DNA of 64,000 nucleotides from contig JAETRR010000023.1 in the NCBI GenBank assembly GCA_021770065.1, positions 1 through 64,000 on the forward strand, in the 5' to 3' direction. How positions within the stretch are numbered: the stretch's first letter is position 1; every line of letters starts with the position of its first letter. Below, piece by piece: positions 49,781-59,646 of the stretch. Source of the DNA: Lachnoclostridium sp. (GTDB taxonomy: Bacteria; Bacillota; Clostridia; Lachnospirales; Lachnospiraceae). The notes below the pieces were generated by a model, which ran no database searches, had not been told where the DNA came from, and saw only the letters and a program-made list of their open reading frames with translations. The position numbers and the translations under genes are program-made.

Positions 49781-51133
49781 ATGATTAAGGATAAAAAGAT
49801 ACTCATAATCGGAAGCGGCATCAGCGGAACGGCGGCGGCAGAGCTTCTGCTGGAGGCAGGGGCATCCCCGGTGCTCTATGACAGCAACCCGGCCCTGCAG
49901 GAAGCAGAGATCCGAAGCCGTCTGCCAAAGGACAGCCGGATACGGATTGTGATTGGTGAACTTCCGGAAAAGGAAAAGAAAGAGACGGAAGTGGTGATTC
50001 TAAGCCCCGGAGTGCCGATGGATCTCCCTTTGGTGGAGGAACTTCGTAAAAACGGTGCGGTTATATGGGGAGAAGTGGAGCTTGCATACCATTTTGCCAA
50101 AGGAAAGCTTGCCGCTGTTACGGGCACCAACGGAAAGACAACCACAACGGCCCTGACAGGCGAGATACTGAAAAGTTATTACAAAGATGTCTTTGTAGTA
50201 GGAAATATCGGAAACGCTTATACCCGGGAAGCTTTAAAAATGACAGAGGACAGCGTGACGGCGGCAGAGATCAGCAGCTTCCAGCTGGAAACCATCGAGA
50301 GTTTCCATCCCCAGGTCAGTGCGATTCTCAATATTACGCCGGATCACCTGAACCGCCATCACACTATGGACTGCTACATTAAGACCAAGGAGCGGATTGC
50401 GGAAAATCAGGGGCCTTCCGATACCTGTGTACTGAATTATGACGATGAGGAAACCAGGCAGTTTGGAGAACGGGTAAAAGCATCGGTTCTTTATTTCAGC
50501 CGGAAGCATATATTGGATCGAGGCGTATATCTGGACGGAACATCCATCATTTACCGGAACGGCCCGGAAGCGGAAAAGATATGTGATACCTCACAGCTTA
50601 AGCTTCTGGGGGCCCACAATCACGAAAATGTTATGGCAGCCGTTGCCATAGGAGCCGCCATGGGAGTGCCGATCCCCCGGATCCGCAGTACAGTTATTGA
50701 ATTTACGGCCGTGGAGCACCGAATTGAATTTGTGGCGGAGAAGGACGGTGTCGCCTATTACAATGATTCCAAGGGAACGAATACAGATGCCGCTATCAAG
50801 GCCGTGGAGGCTATGACAAGACCGGCTGTTGTAATCGGCGGCGGTTATGATAAGCATGTGGAGTTTGACGACTGGGTAGAGACATTCCCGGGCAGGGTAA
50901 AATGGCTGGTGCTTTTAGGTGCTACGGCACAGCAGATTGCAGATACGGCAAGGCGGCATGGCTTTGACAGGATTGTATTTGCAGAAACTATGGAGGAAGC
51001 AGTCCGGGTGAGCCGGGAGAAGGCAGAGCCGGGAGACGCGGTGCTTTTGTCCCCTGCCTGTGCAAGCTGGGGCATGTTTGAAAATTACGAACAGAGAGGA
51101 AGAGTTTTTAAAGACCTTGTGAGAAAACTGTAA
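49781..51133 (+). CDS. murD: UDP-N-acetylmuramoylalanine-D-glutamate ligase
   Basis: 450 residues. N-terminal UDP-binding GSGISGTAAAELLL near 10, ATP-binding GTNGKTTTTALTGEIL near 114, NITPDHLNRH near 183 and DSKGTNTDAA near 325. It adds D-glutamate to the peptidoglycan precursor in the cytoplasm. It lies 26 bp after mraY, typical cluster order. Confidence 0.96.
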   Translation: MIKDKKILIIGSGISGTAAAELLLEAGASPVLYDSNPALQEAEIRSRLPKDSRIRIVIGELPEKEKKETEVVILSPGVPMDLPLVEELRKNGAVIWGEVELAYHFAKGKLAAVTGTNGKTTTTALTGEILKSYYKDVFVVGNIGNAYTREALKMTEDSVTAAEISSFQLETIESFHPQVSAILNITPDHLNRHHTMDCYIKTKERIAENQGPSDTCVLNYDDEETRQFGERVKASVLYFSRKHILDRGVYLDGTSIIYRNGPEAEKICDTSQLKLLGAHNHENVMAAVAIGAAMGVPIPRIRSTVIEFTAVEHRIEFVAEKDGVAYYNDSKGTNTDAAIKAVEAMTRPAVVIGGGYDKHVEFDDWVETFPGRVKWLVLLGATAQQIADTARRHGFDRIVFAETMEEAVRVSREKAEPGDAVLLSPACASWGMFENYEQRGRVFKDLVRKL

Positions 51134-51246
51134 GAGGGCATTGCAGTTGAAGAGACAGCTCCGGATATGATTACAGGAGGCAGCAGATGCTTTTGTAAGC
51201 CGTATCCGGGAATTGAGAGTCGAATCATTTAAGCAGGGGTGAGGGT

Positions 51247-52359
51247 ATGGCAGGTCGGGAAACCGCCGGAAAAGCAAAAAAGCAGGGGCGCGAGCCTTTT
51301 GACTATGGTCTGTTGCTGTGTGTGCTGATTCTGGTGGTTTTCGGACTTGTTGTGCTTTACAGCACCAGCGCCTACAACGGACGGGTAAAATTCGCAGACA
51401 GCGCCTATTACCTCAAAAAGCAGTTTTTTGCCACCTCCCTGGGACTGGTGGCCATGTATGCCGTCTCCAGGATTGATTACCACAAATGGGAGCGCCTGGC
51501 CTGGCTGGGGTATCTGGTCTCCATTCTGCTGTCCACGGCAGTACTCTTTTTCGGGGATGAGTACAACGGATCCAAGCGGTGGCTCTCCCTTGGGCCCCTT
51601 TCTTTTCAGCCCTCGGAATTCGCCAAAGTAGCGGTGATTCTCCTGCTGTCATCGGTAATCAGCCGCAGGGTGCGGAAGATGAAATCACTGAAGCAGATGT
51701 TTCTGGTGATGCTCTTGATTCTTCCCATTGTGGGGCTGGTGGGCACCAACAATCTGAGCACAGCCATAATCATTATGGGAATTGCCGTTATTCTGGTCTT
51801 TGTGGCAAGCCCCAAGTATCTGCAGTTTGCAGCCATGGGTGTACTGGGGGCAGGTTTCCTGGCTATCTTCCTCAGTGTGGAATCCTACCGGCTGGAGCGC
51901 CTGGCTATCTGGAGGAATCCGGAGGCATATGAAAAGGGCTACCAGACCCTTCAGGGGCTTTACGCCATCGGATCCGGAGGCCTTTTCGGCGTAGGCTATG
52001 GGCAGAGCATGCAGAAGCTGGGCTTTGTGCCGGAGGCCCAGAACGATATGATTTTTTCCATTATCTGTGAGGAGTTCGGCCTTGTGGGGGCGGCCCTTTT
52101 GATGCTGCTCTTTCTCCTTATGGGCTGGCGGCTCCTGATGATTGCCGTTCATGTGACGGATCTCTTTGGGTGTATGATTGCGGTGGGAACCATGGGGCAT
52201 ATTCTGATACAGGTGATTTTAAATATTGCCGTGGTGACCAACACCATCCCCAATACCGGAATTACGCTGCCGTTCATCAGTTACGGCGGTACTTCGGTCT
52301 TATTCCTCCTGTCGGAAATGGGGCTTGCCTTAAATGTATCCCGTCATGTGACGAAATAG
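51247..52359 (+). CDS. ftsW: FtsW/SpoVE-type SEDS glycosyltransferase
   Basis: 370 residues, about ten helices. SEDS motifs: YSTSAYNG near the first helix, KRWLSLGPLSFQPSEFAK near 98 and the conserved NTIPNTGITLPFISYGGTS near 332 in outline. It polymerises glycan strands with a partner class B PBP. In Bacillus the gene at this place is spoVE, partner of SpoVD; which role it has here cannot be separated from FtsW by sequence. Short Lys/Gly-rich N-terminus. Confidence 0.93.
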   Translation: MAGRETAGKAKKQGREPFDYGLLLCVLILVVFGLVVLYSTSAYNGRVKFADSAYYLKKQFFATSLGLVAMYAVSRIDYHKWERLAWLGYLVSILLSTAVLFFGDEYNGSKRWLSLGPLSFQPSEFAKVAVILLLSSVISRRVRKMKSLKQMFLVMLLILPIVGLVGTNNLSTAIIIMGIAVILVFVASPKYLQFAAMGVLGAGFLAIFLSVESYRLERLAIWRNPEAYEKGYQTLQGLYAIGSGGLFGVGYGQSMQKLGFVPEAQNDMIFSIICEEFGLVGAALLMLLFLLMGWRLLMIAVHVTDLFGCMIAVGTMGHILIQVILNIAVVTNTIPNTGITLPFISYGGTSVLFLLSEMGLALNVSRHVTK

Positions 52360-52434
52360 AAAATCCTCTCCTGCGAACGAAACGGCGGTTTCCGCATATC
52401 TTAGTATATAGTCGGGAATTAGGGGGAAGGATTT

Positions 52435-53685
52435 GTGGAATATCTGGAGATCGAGGGCGGAAATCCCCTCTGTGGGGAAGTCCGCATTCAGGGCTCAAAA
52501 AATGCCGCGCTGCCCATCCTGTCTGCTGTCATCCTGCATCGTGGAACTACCATTCTGAGAAATTGTCCCAAAATCATAGATGTGCTCTATATGCTGGAAA
52601 TTTTAAAGGGCTTTGGCTGCCTGGTCAGCTGGGAGGGGGAGGCTCTTGTGATCGATGCCTCCAGTCTTAAAGACTGCCGGGTGGCAGAGTGCTACGGAAG
52701 ACAGATGCGTTCTTCCATTATGCTTCTCGGAAGTCTTCTGGGGAGAATGAGGGAGGCTTTTGTGTCTTATCCGGGCGGCTGCGTGATTGGGGCGCGTCCC
52801 ATTGACATTCATCTGGAGGCTCTTGAAAAGCTTGGGGCGGCATTCCTTGAGGAGCCCTGCGGACTGAGGGCAGTATGTGAAAAACCGGCAGGGATCGCTC
52901 TGAGACTGCCTTTTCCCAGTGTGGGAGCCACGGAAAACGTAATCCTGCTGGCAGCTGCTGCAGAGGGGACTACGGTTCTGGAAAATGCTGCCAGGGAGCC
53001 TGAGATTGGGGAGCTGTGCCGTTTTTTAAACAGCATGGGCGCAAAAATCCGGGGAACGGGAACAAACAGGCTTGTGATTGATGGAGTAAAAGAATTTCAT
53101 GATACGGAATTTACCATAATGCCGGACCGGATCGTGGCAGGAACCTATATGCTGATGACAGCCGCCGCCGGAGGAGACGTACTGCTCCGGGAGGTGCCCT
53201 TAGAGCAGCTTGGGAGTGTCAGGGATGTGCTGGAGCAGATGGGAATAAAGCAGGAAGCCGGGGAGGGAATGCTTCGGATTCAGAGCAAGGGACATCCAAA
53301 AAGCATTCCGAAACTTATGACCAGGCCATATCCGGGCTTCCCCACGGATCTGCAGTCGCCGCTTCTGGCAGCCCTGTCTCTGGCAAAAGGAACCAGCATC
53401 ATTGAAGAGACGATATTTGAGGCCCGGTTTAAGATTGTGGAGGAACTGTGCCGGATGGGGGCCGAGATCCGGGTGGAAGGACAGACGGCCGAGATCCGGG
53501 GGGTAAAAGGGCTTCGGGGAGCCGAATTGACTGCCCGGGAGCTTCGCGGCGGAGCCGCTCTTGTCCTGGCTGCCGCCGCTGCAGAGGGAATCAGCAGGAT
53601 ATACCAGTATCATTATATTGCCCGTGGGTATGAAAATATAATTAGGGATTTGCAATCTCTGGGAAGTGTGGTAAAATCCACATAG
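52435..53685 (+). CDS. murA: UDP-N-acetylglucosamine 1-carboxyvinyltransferase MurA
   Basis: 416 residues of the EPSP-synthase fold: IQGSKNAALPILSA near 18 with the catalytic Lys-Asn, PGGCVIGARPIDIH near 113 with the Cys attacked by fosfomycin, and TDLQSPLLAALSLAKG near 303. It starts wall synthesis by adding enolpyruvate to UDP-GlcNAc. GTG start at 52435. It occupies the place where murG lies in Bacillus; murG is not in this window. Terminator follows. Confidence 0.95.
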   Translation: MEYLEIEGGNPLCGEVRIQGSKNAALPILSAVILHRGTTILRNCPKIIDVLYMLEILKGFGCLVSWEGEALVIDASSLKDCRVAECYGRQMRSSIMLLGSLLGRMREAFVSYPGGCVIGARPIDIHLEALEKLGAAFLEEPCGLRAVCEKPAGIALRLPFPSVGATENVILLAAAAEGTTVLENAAREPEIGELCRFLNSMGAKIRGTGTNRLVIDGVKEFHDTEFTIMPDRIVAGTYMLMTAAAGGDVLLREVPLEQLGSVRDVLEQMGIKQEAGEGMLRIQSKGHPKSIPKLMTRPYPGFPTDLQSPLLAALSLAKGTSIIEETIFEARFKIVEELCRMGAEIRVEGQTAEIRGVKGLRGAELTARELRGGAALVLAAAAAEGISRIYQYHYIARGYENIIRDLQSLGSVVKST

Positions 53686-53748
53686 ACAGTGAGGCTTTAG
53701 GGCGTGGAGACGGCAGGGATGCATTTTCATATACGCTCTTAAGAAACA

Positions 53749-53777
53749 AAAGGAGCTGTCCGGCACAGCTCCTTTTT
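53749..53777 (+). terminator. Terminator after murA
   Basis: AGGAGCTGT (53751-53759) pairs with ACAGCTCCT (53765-53773), ending in TTTTT. It separates murA from ftsQ. Confidence 0.85.
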
Positions 53778-53850
53778 ATGCACAGGCCGTGCAGCGGGCA
53801 GGAGAAGATAAACCTTCCCTGTTTGATTATTCATATAAGAAGGACAACCT

Positions 53851-54666
53851 ATGGCGTTATTCAAAGAACCGCAGCCAAAACATCATTCCATACGCTTTCT
53901 GATAGCGGCAGCTCTGGCCATGCTTCTGGCTCTGGCGCTGCTCCTTGCCGTGACCGTTTTCAAAATCCGCGATATAGAGGTGACGGGCAACAGCTTTTAT
54001 TCGGCCCAGGAGATCATAGACAAAGTGATTACGGACAATTATACTTCCAATTCCCTGTATCTCTATTTCAAATATCAATACCTGGATACCGAAGAGATTC
54101 CTTTTGTAGATAAAATTGAGGTAAGCCTTGTTTCGCCCGGCAAAGTAAAGCTGCGCGTGTATGAGAAGAGTATTGTGGGCTATGTGGCTTATATGGGGGC
54201 AAATCTGTATTTTGACAAAGACGGAATTGTGGTAGAGAGTTCTTCGGAGGTGACGGAAGGCATTCCCTGCATCTCGGGGCTTAAATTTGATTCGCTTGCT
54301 CTGTATCAAAAGCTGAATGTAGCCGATGACTCCGTTTTTGACCGGATTCTGGATATCACCCAGCTGGTGAAAAAATATGAACTGTCTCCGGATCGGATTG
54401 AATTTGGCGCGAATCAGTCGCTGACTCTGTATTTTGGTGAGATGCGCGCCGCTCTGGGAAACAGCGGCTCTCTGGATGAGAAGGTCGGAAGGCTCCATGA
54501 GCTGTACGCGGAGCTGGAAGGGCGCTCCGGGGTGCTGCGGATGGAAAATTATACGGAGGATTCAAAATTTATCAGTTTTGAGCAGGACGCTCAAGAGGAT
54601 AAAGAGGAGGAACCGGAGACGGAAGAGGAGAAAAGCGGGGAGGCAGAGGATACAGCCGGCCCCTAG
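53851..54666 (+). CDS. ftsQ: Division protein FtsQ/DivIB
   Basis: 271 residues: short cytoplasmic N-terminus, one membrane helix (about 18-38), a POTRA domain beginning FKIRDIEVTGNSFYSAQEI in outline (near 42), then a beta domain and an acidic Glu-rich tail (about 245-271). It recruits and regulates FtsWI with FtsL. Position before ftsZ and the helix-POTRA layout support the call. Confidence 0.9.
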   Translation: MALFKEPQPKHHSIRFLIAAALAMLLALALLLAVTVFKIRDIEVTGNSFYSAQEIIDKVITDNYTSNSLYLYFKYQYLDTEEIPFVDKIEVSLVSPGKVKLRVYEKSIVGYVAYMGANLYFDKDGIVVESSSEVTEGIPCISGLKFDSLALYQKLNVADDSVFDRILDITQLVKKYELSPDRIEFGANQSLTLYFGEMRAALGNSGSLDEKVGRLHELYAELEGRSGVLRMENYTEDSKFISFEQDAQEDKEEEPETEEEKSGEAEDTAGP

Positions 54667-54783
54667 CAAGCCTTATGCGGCGGCTTTTGAGACATGACCA
54701 TTATAATCTGCGGTGAAATTGGCGGGATTTGATTGTATACTAAAGACAGTAAAGGAAACGAAGCCATGAAAGGGGCATGGGAT

Positions 54784-56469
54784 ATGGCAAGAACCGTAGG
54801 AATCGGGATACAGAGTTTTGAGAAAATAAGGGAGAACAATTATTTTTATATTGATAAGACAAGATTTATAAAAGAGTGGTGGGAAAATGGGGATGATATT
54901 ACCTTGATCACCCGTCCCCGGCGCTTCGGGAAGACGTTGACGATGGACATGGTGGAACGGTTCTTTTCCGTCAAGTACAGGGAATGCGGCAGACTGTTCG
55001 AGGGGCTTTCGATCTGGGAGGAGGAGAGATACCGTAAGCTTCAGGGGACGTATCCGGTGATTTTTTTAAGCTTTGCAGGAGTGAAGGAAACTTCTTTTTT
55101 ACAGGTGAGAAAAAAGATCTGCCAATACATTAAGGATCAGTACAACAAGTGTGATTTTTTGCTGAAGGGAGATTGTCTGAATGACAGCGAAAAGGAGCAA
55201 TATGGAAATATTTCAGCGGAGATGGAGGACTATGCGGCTTCCGATTCACTGAAAAATCTTTCCGATTATCTGTGCCGTTATTACGGGAAGAAGGTTATCA
55301 TTCTTCTGGACGAGTATGATACGCCCATGCAGGAGGCCTATGTAAACGGGTACTGGGAGGAGATGGCTGCATTTATCAGAGGCTTGTTCAACGCTGCCTT
55401 TAAGACGAATCCCTATCTGGAACGTGCCATTATGACGGGGATTACCAGGGTCAGCAAGGAATCTATTTTCTCGGATCTCAATAACCTGGAGGTGGTGACA
55501 ACTACCTCGGAGAAATATATGGATGCTTTTGGCTTTACGGAGGAGGAGGTCTTTCAGGCTCTGGAGGAGTTTGGGCTTTCGGAACAGAGGGAAGCGGTAA
55601 AGGGCTGGTATGACGGGTTTGCCTTCGGAAGCAAAAAGGATATTTACAATCCATGGTCAATCTTAAATTATCTTGATAAGAGAAGATTTTCCACCTATTG
55701 GGCCAACACCAGCAGCAACAGCCTGGCCGGGAAGCTGATTCGGGAGGGAGGCAGGGAGGTCAAGCTTATAATGGAGGATCTGCTTGAGGGAAAGAGTCTT
55801 CACACGGAGATTGACGAGCAGATCGTGTTCAACCAGCTGTTACAAAACGAGAGCGCCATCTGGAGTCTTCTTTTGGCCAGCGGTTATCTTCGGGTGGAAA
55901 AATTTATCTTTGACGAAGAGTGGGGACGGGAGGAGTATGACCTGGTACTGACGAACAGGGAGGTCCGCATTATGTTCGAGCGGATGATTCGTGAGTGGTT
56001 CGCAAAGGACGCATCCTCATACAACGGCTTCGTGAAAGCTTTGATCCGGGATGATAAGAAGGAAATGAACATCTACATGAACAAGGTGGCCCTGGCCACA
56101 TTCAGCTATTTTGATACGGGGGCCGGGCCGTCGGGGCATAGTGAGCCGGAGCGGTTCTATCATGGGTTCGTGCTGGGGCTTCTGGTGGAGCTCCGGGGGC
56201 GATATATCCTGACTTCCAACCGTGAGAGCGGCTATGGCCGTTATGACGTGATGCTGGAACCGGTGAAGGGAAAGGAGGATGCCATGATTATGGAATTCAA
56301 GGTTCACGATCCGGAGGAGGAGAGTACGCTTAAGGACACCGTGGAGGCGGCCCTGGCCCAGATAGAGGAAAGGGGCTATGCGGCATCCCTGGAGGCCAGA
56401 GGAATTTCGCCGGATCGGATAAGGAGGTACGGGTTCGCATTCGAAGGGAAAAAGGTCTTGATTGGGTGA
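54784..56469 (+). CDS. AAA-ATPase-like protein with PD-(D/E)XK nuclease domain
   Basis: About 561 residues. N-terminal AAA-like domain: FYIDKTRFIKEWW near 20, Walker A variant TRPRRFGKTLTMDM near 44, Walker B IILLDEYDTPMQEAY near 170 in outline. C-terminal nuclease-like domain (PDDEXK_9): HGFVLGLLVELRGRY near 466, then YDVMLEP and MIMEFKVHD near 500-520, giving D-x(n)-ExK. This pair of domains defines a family much expanded in gut Firmicutes and Bacteroidetes, of unproved role, possibly defence or mobile-element related. It is an accessory gene wedged between ftsQ and ftsZ. ATG 54766 is an alternative start. Confidence 0.85.
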   Translation: MARTVGIGIQSFEKIRENNYFYIDKTRFIKEWWENGDDITLITRPRRFGKTLTMDMVERFFSVKYRECGRLFEGLSIWEEERYRKLQGTYPVIFLSFAGVKETSFLQVRKKICQYIKDQYNKCDFLLKGDCLNDSEKEQYGNISAEMEDYAASDSLKNLSDYLCRYYGKKVIILLDEYDTPMQEAYVNGYWEEMAAFIRGLFNAAFKTNPYLERAIMTGITRVSKESIFSDLNNLEVVTTTSEKYMDAFGFTEEEVFQALEEFGLSEQREAVKGWYDGFAFGSKKDIYNPWSILNYLDKRRFSTYWANTSSNSLAGKLIREGGREVKLIMEDLLEGKSLHTEIDEQIVFNQLLQNESAIWSLLLASGYLRVEKFIFDEEWGREEYDLVLTNREVRIMFERMIREWFAKDASSYNGFVKALIRDDKKEMNIYMNKVALATFSYFDTGAGPSGHSEPERFYHGFVLGLLVELRGRYILTSNRESGYGRYDVMLEPVKGKEDAMIMEFKVHDPEEESTLKDTVEAALAQIEERGYAASLEARGISPDRIRRYGFAFEGKKVLIG

Positions 56470-56498
56470 GGAGAGGAGAAAGCGCAGGAAAATCTGCT

Positions 56499-56671
56499 TA
56501 TAAAACCAGCCCTTAGCAGGTAAACCTGCACGGTCTGCTTTATATCAGACTGTGGAGGCGGACGCCATGCAGCTCAATTGTGCTGCGCACAATTTCGCTT
56601 AGGGCTAATCGCCCTATAGCCAAATATAAAACCAGCCCTTAGCAGGTAAACCTGCACGGTCTGCTTTTATA
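56499..56671. repeat. Pair of 46/47-bp direct repeats with inner hairpins
   Basis: 56499-56544 and 56625-56671 are identical except for one T (starting TATAAAACCAGCCC). Each has GCAGG-taaa-CCTGC and complementary ends TATAAAA/TTTTATA. Between them are AATTGTGC-tgc-GCACAATT and AGGGC/GCCCT stems. The unit fills most of the 396-bp gap before ftsZ; the last 190 bp are AT-rich leader. Confidence 0.8.
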
Positions 56672-56865
56672 TTTGTCTGCATGGCTGTATAGGAAATAAT
56701 TTTTTTGGAAATCTTATAAATATGGGTTGATTAATTTGGTAAAAAAAGTTATCATATAACGTATGAGATTTTATAACTTTGTATGTATTCCTAAGATAAA
56801 ATGACAGGATTGACTTGGATAGATTTGTTTTGGAATAGTATGCTATGCTTAAGGAGGGCAAGGTT

Positions 56866-58032
56866 TTGCTTGAGATTACTATGAATGATACAGAGGCGGC
56901 GGCCAGAATTATCGTGATTGGTGTCGGCGGCGCTGGGAATAATGCTGTTAATCGAATGATAGAAGAGCAGATTGGCGGAGTAGAGTTTATCGGAATTAAT
57001 ACGGATCGGCAGGCTCTTCAGCTCTGCAAAGCTGAGAGAGCCATCCAGATTGGAGAAAAGCTGACCAAGGGGCTGGGCGCGGGAGCAAAGCCGGAGGTAG
57101 GAGAGAAGGCGGCAGAGGAAAGCATTGAAGAGATCAAAGAGGCCATTCAGGGAGCGGATATGGTATTTGTTACCTGCGGCATGGGCGGCGGCACGGGCAC
57201 CGGCGGAGCTCCGGTGGTGGCGAAGCTTGCCAAGGATATGGGAATTCTGACGGTAGGTGTTGTCACAAAGCCCTTTAAGTTTGAGGCAAAGACGCGCATG
57301 AACAATGCGATTGCAGGTATTCAGAAGCTCAAGGAGAGCGTGGATACCTTGATTGTGATCCCGAATGATAAGCTTCTGGAGATTGTAGACCGCAGAACAA
57401 GTATGCCGGATGCCTTGAAGAAGGCAGATGAAGTGCTGCAGCAGGCGGTTCAGGGCATTACGGATCTTATCAATCTTCCGGCTCTTATCAATCTGGACTT
57501 TGCGGATGTTCAGACGGTTATGACAGACAAGGGCATCGCCCACATCGGCATCGGATCCGGTAAGGGAGACGAGAAGGCCCTGGATGCGGTAAAACAGGCT
57601 GTGGCAAGCCCTCTTCTGGAGACTACCATTGTAGGTGCTTCTCATGTGATTATCAATATTTCCGGCGACATTTCTCTGATGGATGCCAACGATGCGGCAA
57701 GCTATGTGCAGGATATGGCAGGCGACAATGCCAATATTATCTTTGGTGCAATGTATGATGATACATACACCGATGAGGCGACTATCACAGTAATCGCAAC
57801 GGGGCTGGATGAGAAGAGCCCCACAAAGGTGCTTCCCAAGAGCAGCTTTAGCAAGATACCGAGCTCTATGGCAGCAAAGCAGACTTTTGAGGCGAATCTG
57901 GGACAGGGAAGCGGACGAACAGAGGCGCCGTCCTTTAAGCCGCTGCCGGGTCTGAATATGCCCAAGCGCCCGGAGAGCAAGATTCCGGAGACAGAGATAA
58001 AGATTCCCGAATTTTTGCAGAAGAATAAATAG
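56866..58032 (+). CDS. ftsZ: Cell division protein FtsZ
   Basis: About 388 residues: [14 protein letters not shown] near 16, tubulin signature [15 protein letters not shown] near 106, [11 protein letters not shown]-type region near 205, and the C-terminal peptide [14 protein letters not shown] that binds partners. It polymerises with GTP into the division ring. TTG 56866 is preferred because AAGGAGG (56851-56857) is 8 bases upstream; an ATG at 56845 lies before that site. Terminator follows. Confidence 0.96.
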   Translation: MLEITMNDTEAAARIIVIGVGGAGNNAVNRMIEEQIGGVEFIGINTDRQALQLCKAERAIQIGEKLTKGLGAGAKPEVGEKAAEESIEEIKEAIQGADMVFVTCGMGGGTGTGGAPVVAKLAKDMGILTVGVVTKPFKFEAKTRMNNAIAGIQKLKESVDTLIVIPNDKLLEIVDRRTSMPDALKKADEVLQQAVQGITDLINLPALINLDFADVQTVMTDKGIAHIGIGSGKGDEKALDAVKQAVASPLLETTIVGASHVIINISGDISLMDANDAASYVQDMAGDNANIIFGAMYDDTYTDEATITVIATGLDEKSPTKVLPKSSFSKIPSSMAAKQTFEANLGQGSGRTEAPSFKPLPGLNMPKRPESKIPETEIKIPEFLQKNK

Positions 58033-58050
58033 ACAATAATTAGCAACATG

Positions 58051-58084
58051 AAAAACCGGGAACCGGAAAAGGTTCCCGGTTTTT
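58051..58084 (+). terminator. Terminator after ftsZ
   Basis: AAAACCGGGAACC (58052-58064) pairs exactly with 58071-58083 around GGAAAA; the arm ends in the T run. Confidence 0.9.
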
Positions 58085-58219
58085 CATGCGGCAGCCTTAC
58101 ACAAAATGCACAAAAAAGCCCGGAAAAACGGGAAATATGTGTACGGGGACTTTCGCGATTCCTTATTGTCAGACCGCCTGCAAAATGATATGATGTACCC
58201 GGAAATGGAAAGAACACAA

Positions 58220-58355
58220 GTTACTTTTCACACCCACGCCAATCACTCCGCTGATTGGCGTGGAGCCAATACAGTTATGGGGCCAAAGGGACTGCCCTGG
58301 ATCCTAAGGAATCCACCAAGCCTTGCTTGGTACCCGCGTGGGTGTGAATTGTAAC
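58220..58355. other. Multi-branched palindromic element upstream of the binding-protein gene
   Basis: Outer arms GTTAC + CACACCCACG (58220-58238) pair with CGTGGGTGTG + GTAAC (58337-58355). Inside are CACGCCAATCA/TGATTGGCGTG (58235-58262, 11 bp) and CCAAGC-ctt-GCTTGG (58316-58330). Four bases are shared by two stems, so two folds compete. It ends 26 bp before the next start codon. Confidence 0.7.
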
Positions 58356-58381
58356 GAACACAAAAAGGAGTTGGCAGACAT

Positions 58382-59569
58382 ATGAAAAGGAAACTGTTGG
58401 CGCTTGTGCTGGTTCTCTGCATGACGGCGGGAGCGGCTGCATGTAAAAACGCCGAAAAGGATGTGGAGACAGATTCGGCAGAAACAGAAGAGAGTCAGGA
58501 GGAGGAAAAGCCTCTCGGCAATCAGATTTATGTAATGACCGCGGCGCCGGATCATGGCTGGACGGGTCAGGGCGCGGCTTATGCGGCGGCCTTTGTGGAC
58601 GAAATTAATCTGGGTATTCACGGCGACTATGCCGCTGTCCATTATATAGCGGATAATGGTGAGACACAGAATGAGCAGGTGCAGGAGATTCTGGCCAATA
58701 ACGATGCGGCGGGCGTGATGTTCTGGGGCTGTGACGATTCGGCAAAGGAGGGGCAGCAGGCTCTGATTGATGCCGGAATTCCATGGATATCCTATGACCG
58801 GATCATAGAGGATACCATGGATCAGGCTGTTTTAAACTATTCCGGTGACAACTGGCAGTCCGGCGCAGCCGTTGCCTATTATCTGATAACGCATGGCATG
58901 ACTCCGGAGAGTACGCTGGTGCAGTTTACCGGTGATGCTTCCACCGTATCCGAGCGGAGACTGGAGGGATTTAAAAACTTTCTGCTCGGCCAGGAGGATT
59001 ACTATGATGCAGAGAGTGACAAGATCTATACTATAGATGATGTGAACGGGAAGGCCTGGACGCAGGAGGAGGTAGATAAGCTCTGTACGGAAAATTATTT
59101 TGAGTATAACTGTGACTGGTCTAATGAGAAGGCAAAAGAGTATATTGAGGGGAATCTGTCTTCCTGGATTGAGGCTGCAGAGTCTACGGATAATACTTTG
59201 TTTATATTTTCCATGGATGATGAGATGTCACTGGCTTTTCTGGAACTTTTGAGCGGTGATGTCTTTGATGATAGTGTGAAAGGAGAATTGGAGGCACTGA
59301 CGGTTAATATGTCCGCGGTTGGCGGTATGGAGGAGATGTACGCAGTTCTCCGCGGAGATGACGCACAGCTGAGTCCGGTGGCGGATACGTATTTTGAAGG
59401 GCTGATGTCCGTATATTACAATCCGATTATGACACAGACAGCGATTCAGAAGCTGCTGGATTATCTGGACGGAACCTGGGATTATGCTCTGGGAGCCGAG
59501 GATTATGAGCCGGTATTTATTGTGGATTCCGGCAATGCCGCGGAGTATGAAGGCTTTCTCGGCAGGTAG
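58382..59569 (+). CDS. Orphan sugar-binding lipoprotein (periplasmic-binding-protein type 1)
   Basis: 395 residues: signal peptide with lipobox A-A-A-C near 20, an acidic linker (about 25-45), then a two-lobe type 1 periplasmic binding fold (NQIYVMTAAPDHGWTGQGAAY; IPWISYDRIIED; LVQFTGDASTVSERRLEGF, each in outline). The family binds galactose, glucose or similar sugars. No permease or ATPase gene is adjacent, so it may feed a remote transporter or act as a chemosensory or two-component receptor. A complex palindromic element lies in its leader. Confidence 0.85.
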   Translation: MKRKLLALVLVLCMTAGAAACKNAEKDVETDSAETEESQEEEKPLGNQIYVMTAAPDHGWTGQGAAYAAAFVDEINLGIHGDYAAVHYIADNGETQNEQVQEILANNDAAGVMFWGCDDSAKEGQQALIDAGIPWISYDRIIEDTMDQAVLNYSGDNWQSGAAVAYYLITHGMTPESTLVQFTGDASTVSERRLEGFKNFLLGQEDYYDAESDKIYTIDDVNGKAWTQEEVDKLCTENYFEYNCDWSNEKAKEYIEGNLSSWIEAAESTDNTLFIFSMDDEMSLAFLELLSGDVFDDSVKGELEALTVNMSAVGGMEEMYAVLRGDDAQLSPVADTYFEGLMSVYYNPIMTQTAIQKLLDYLDGTWDYALGAEDYEPVFIVDSGNAAEYEGFLGR

Positions 59570-59611
59570 GGCAGTGAAGAAATTTTTTGAAGAAATTTTT
59601 GAAATTTCTAC

Positions 59612-59640
59612 TTGACAGCCCGGCTTAATCTGGTTAAAAT
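59612..59640 (+). promoter_or_regulatory. Promoter of the beta-glucoside operon
   Basis: TTGACA (59612-59617), 17 bp, TAAAAT (59635-59640). It directly precedes the antitermination site. Confidence 0.75.
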
Positions 59641-59646
59641 ATTTTT

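Noticed and set aside
58220-58355. Integron attC site
   Set aside because: The ends read GTTAC...GTAAC, the opposite of the RYYYAAC...GTTRRRY arrangement, and no cassette array or integrase is near.
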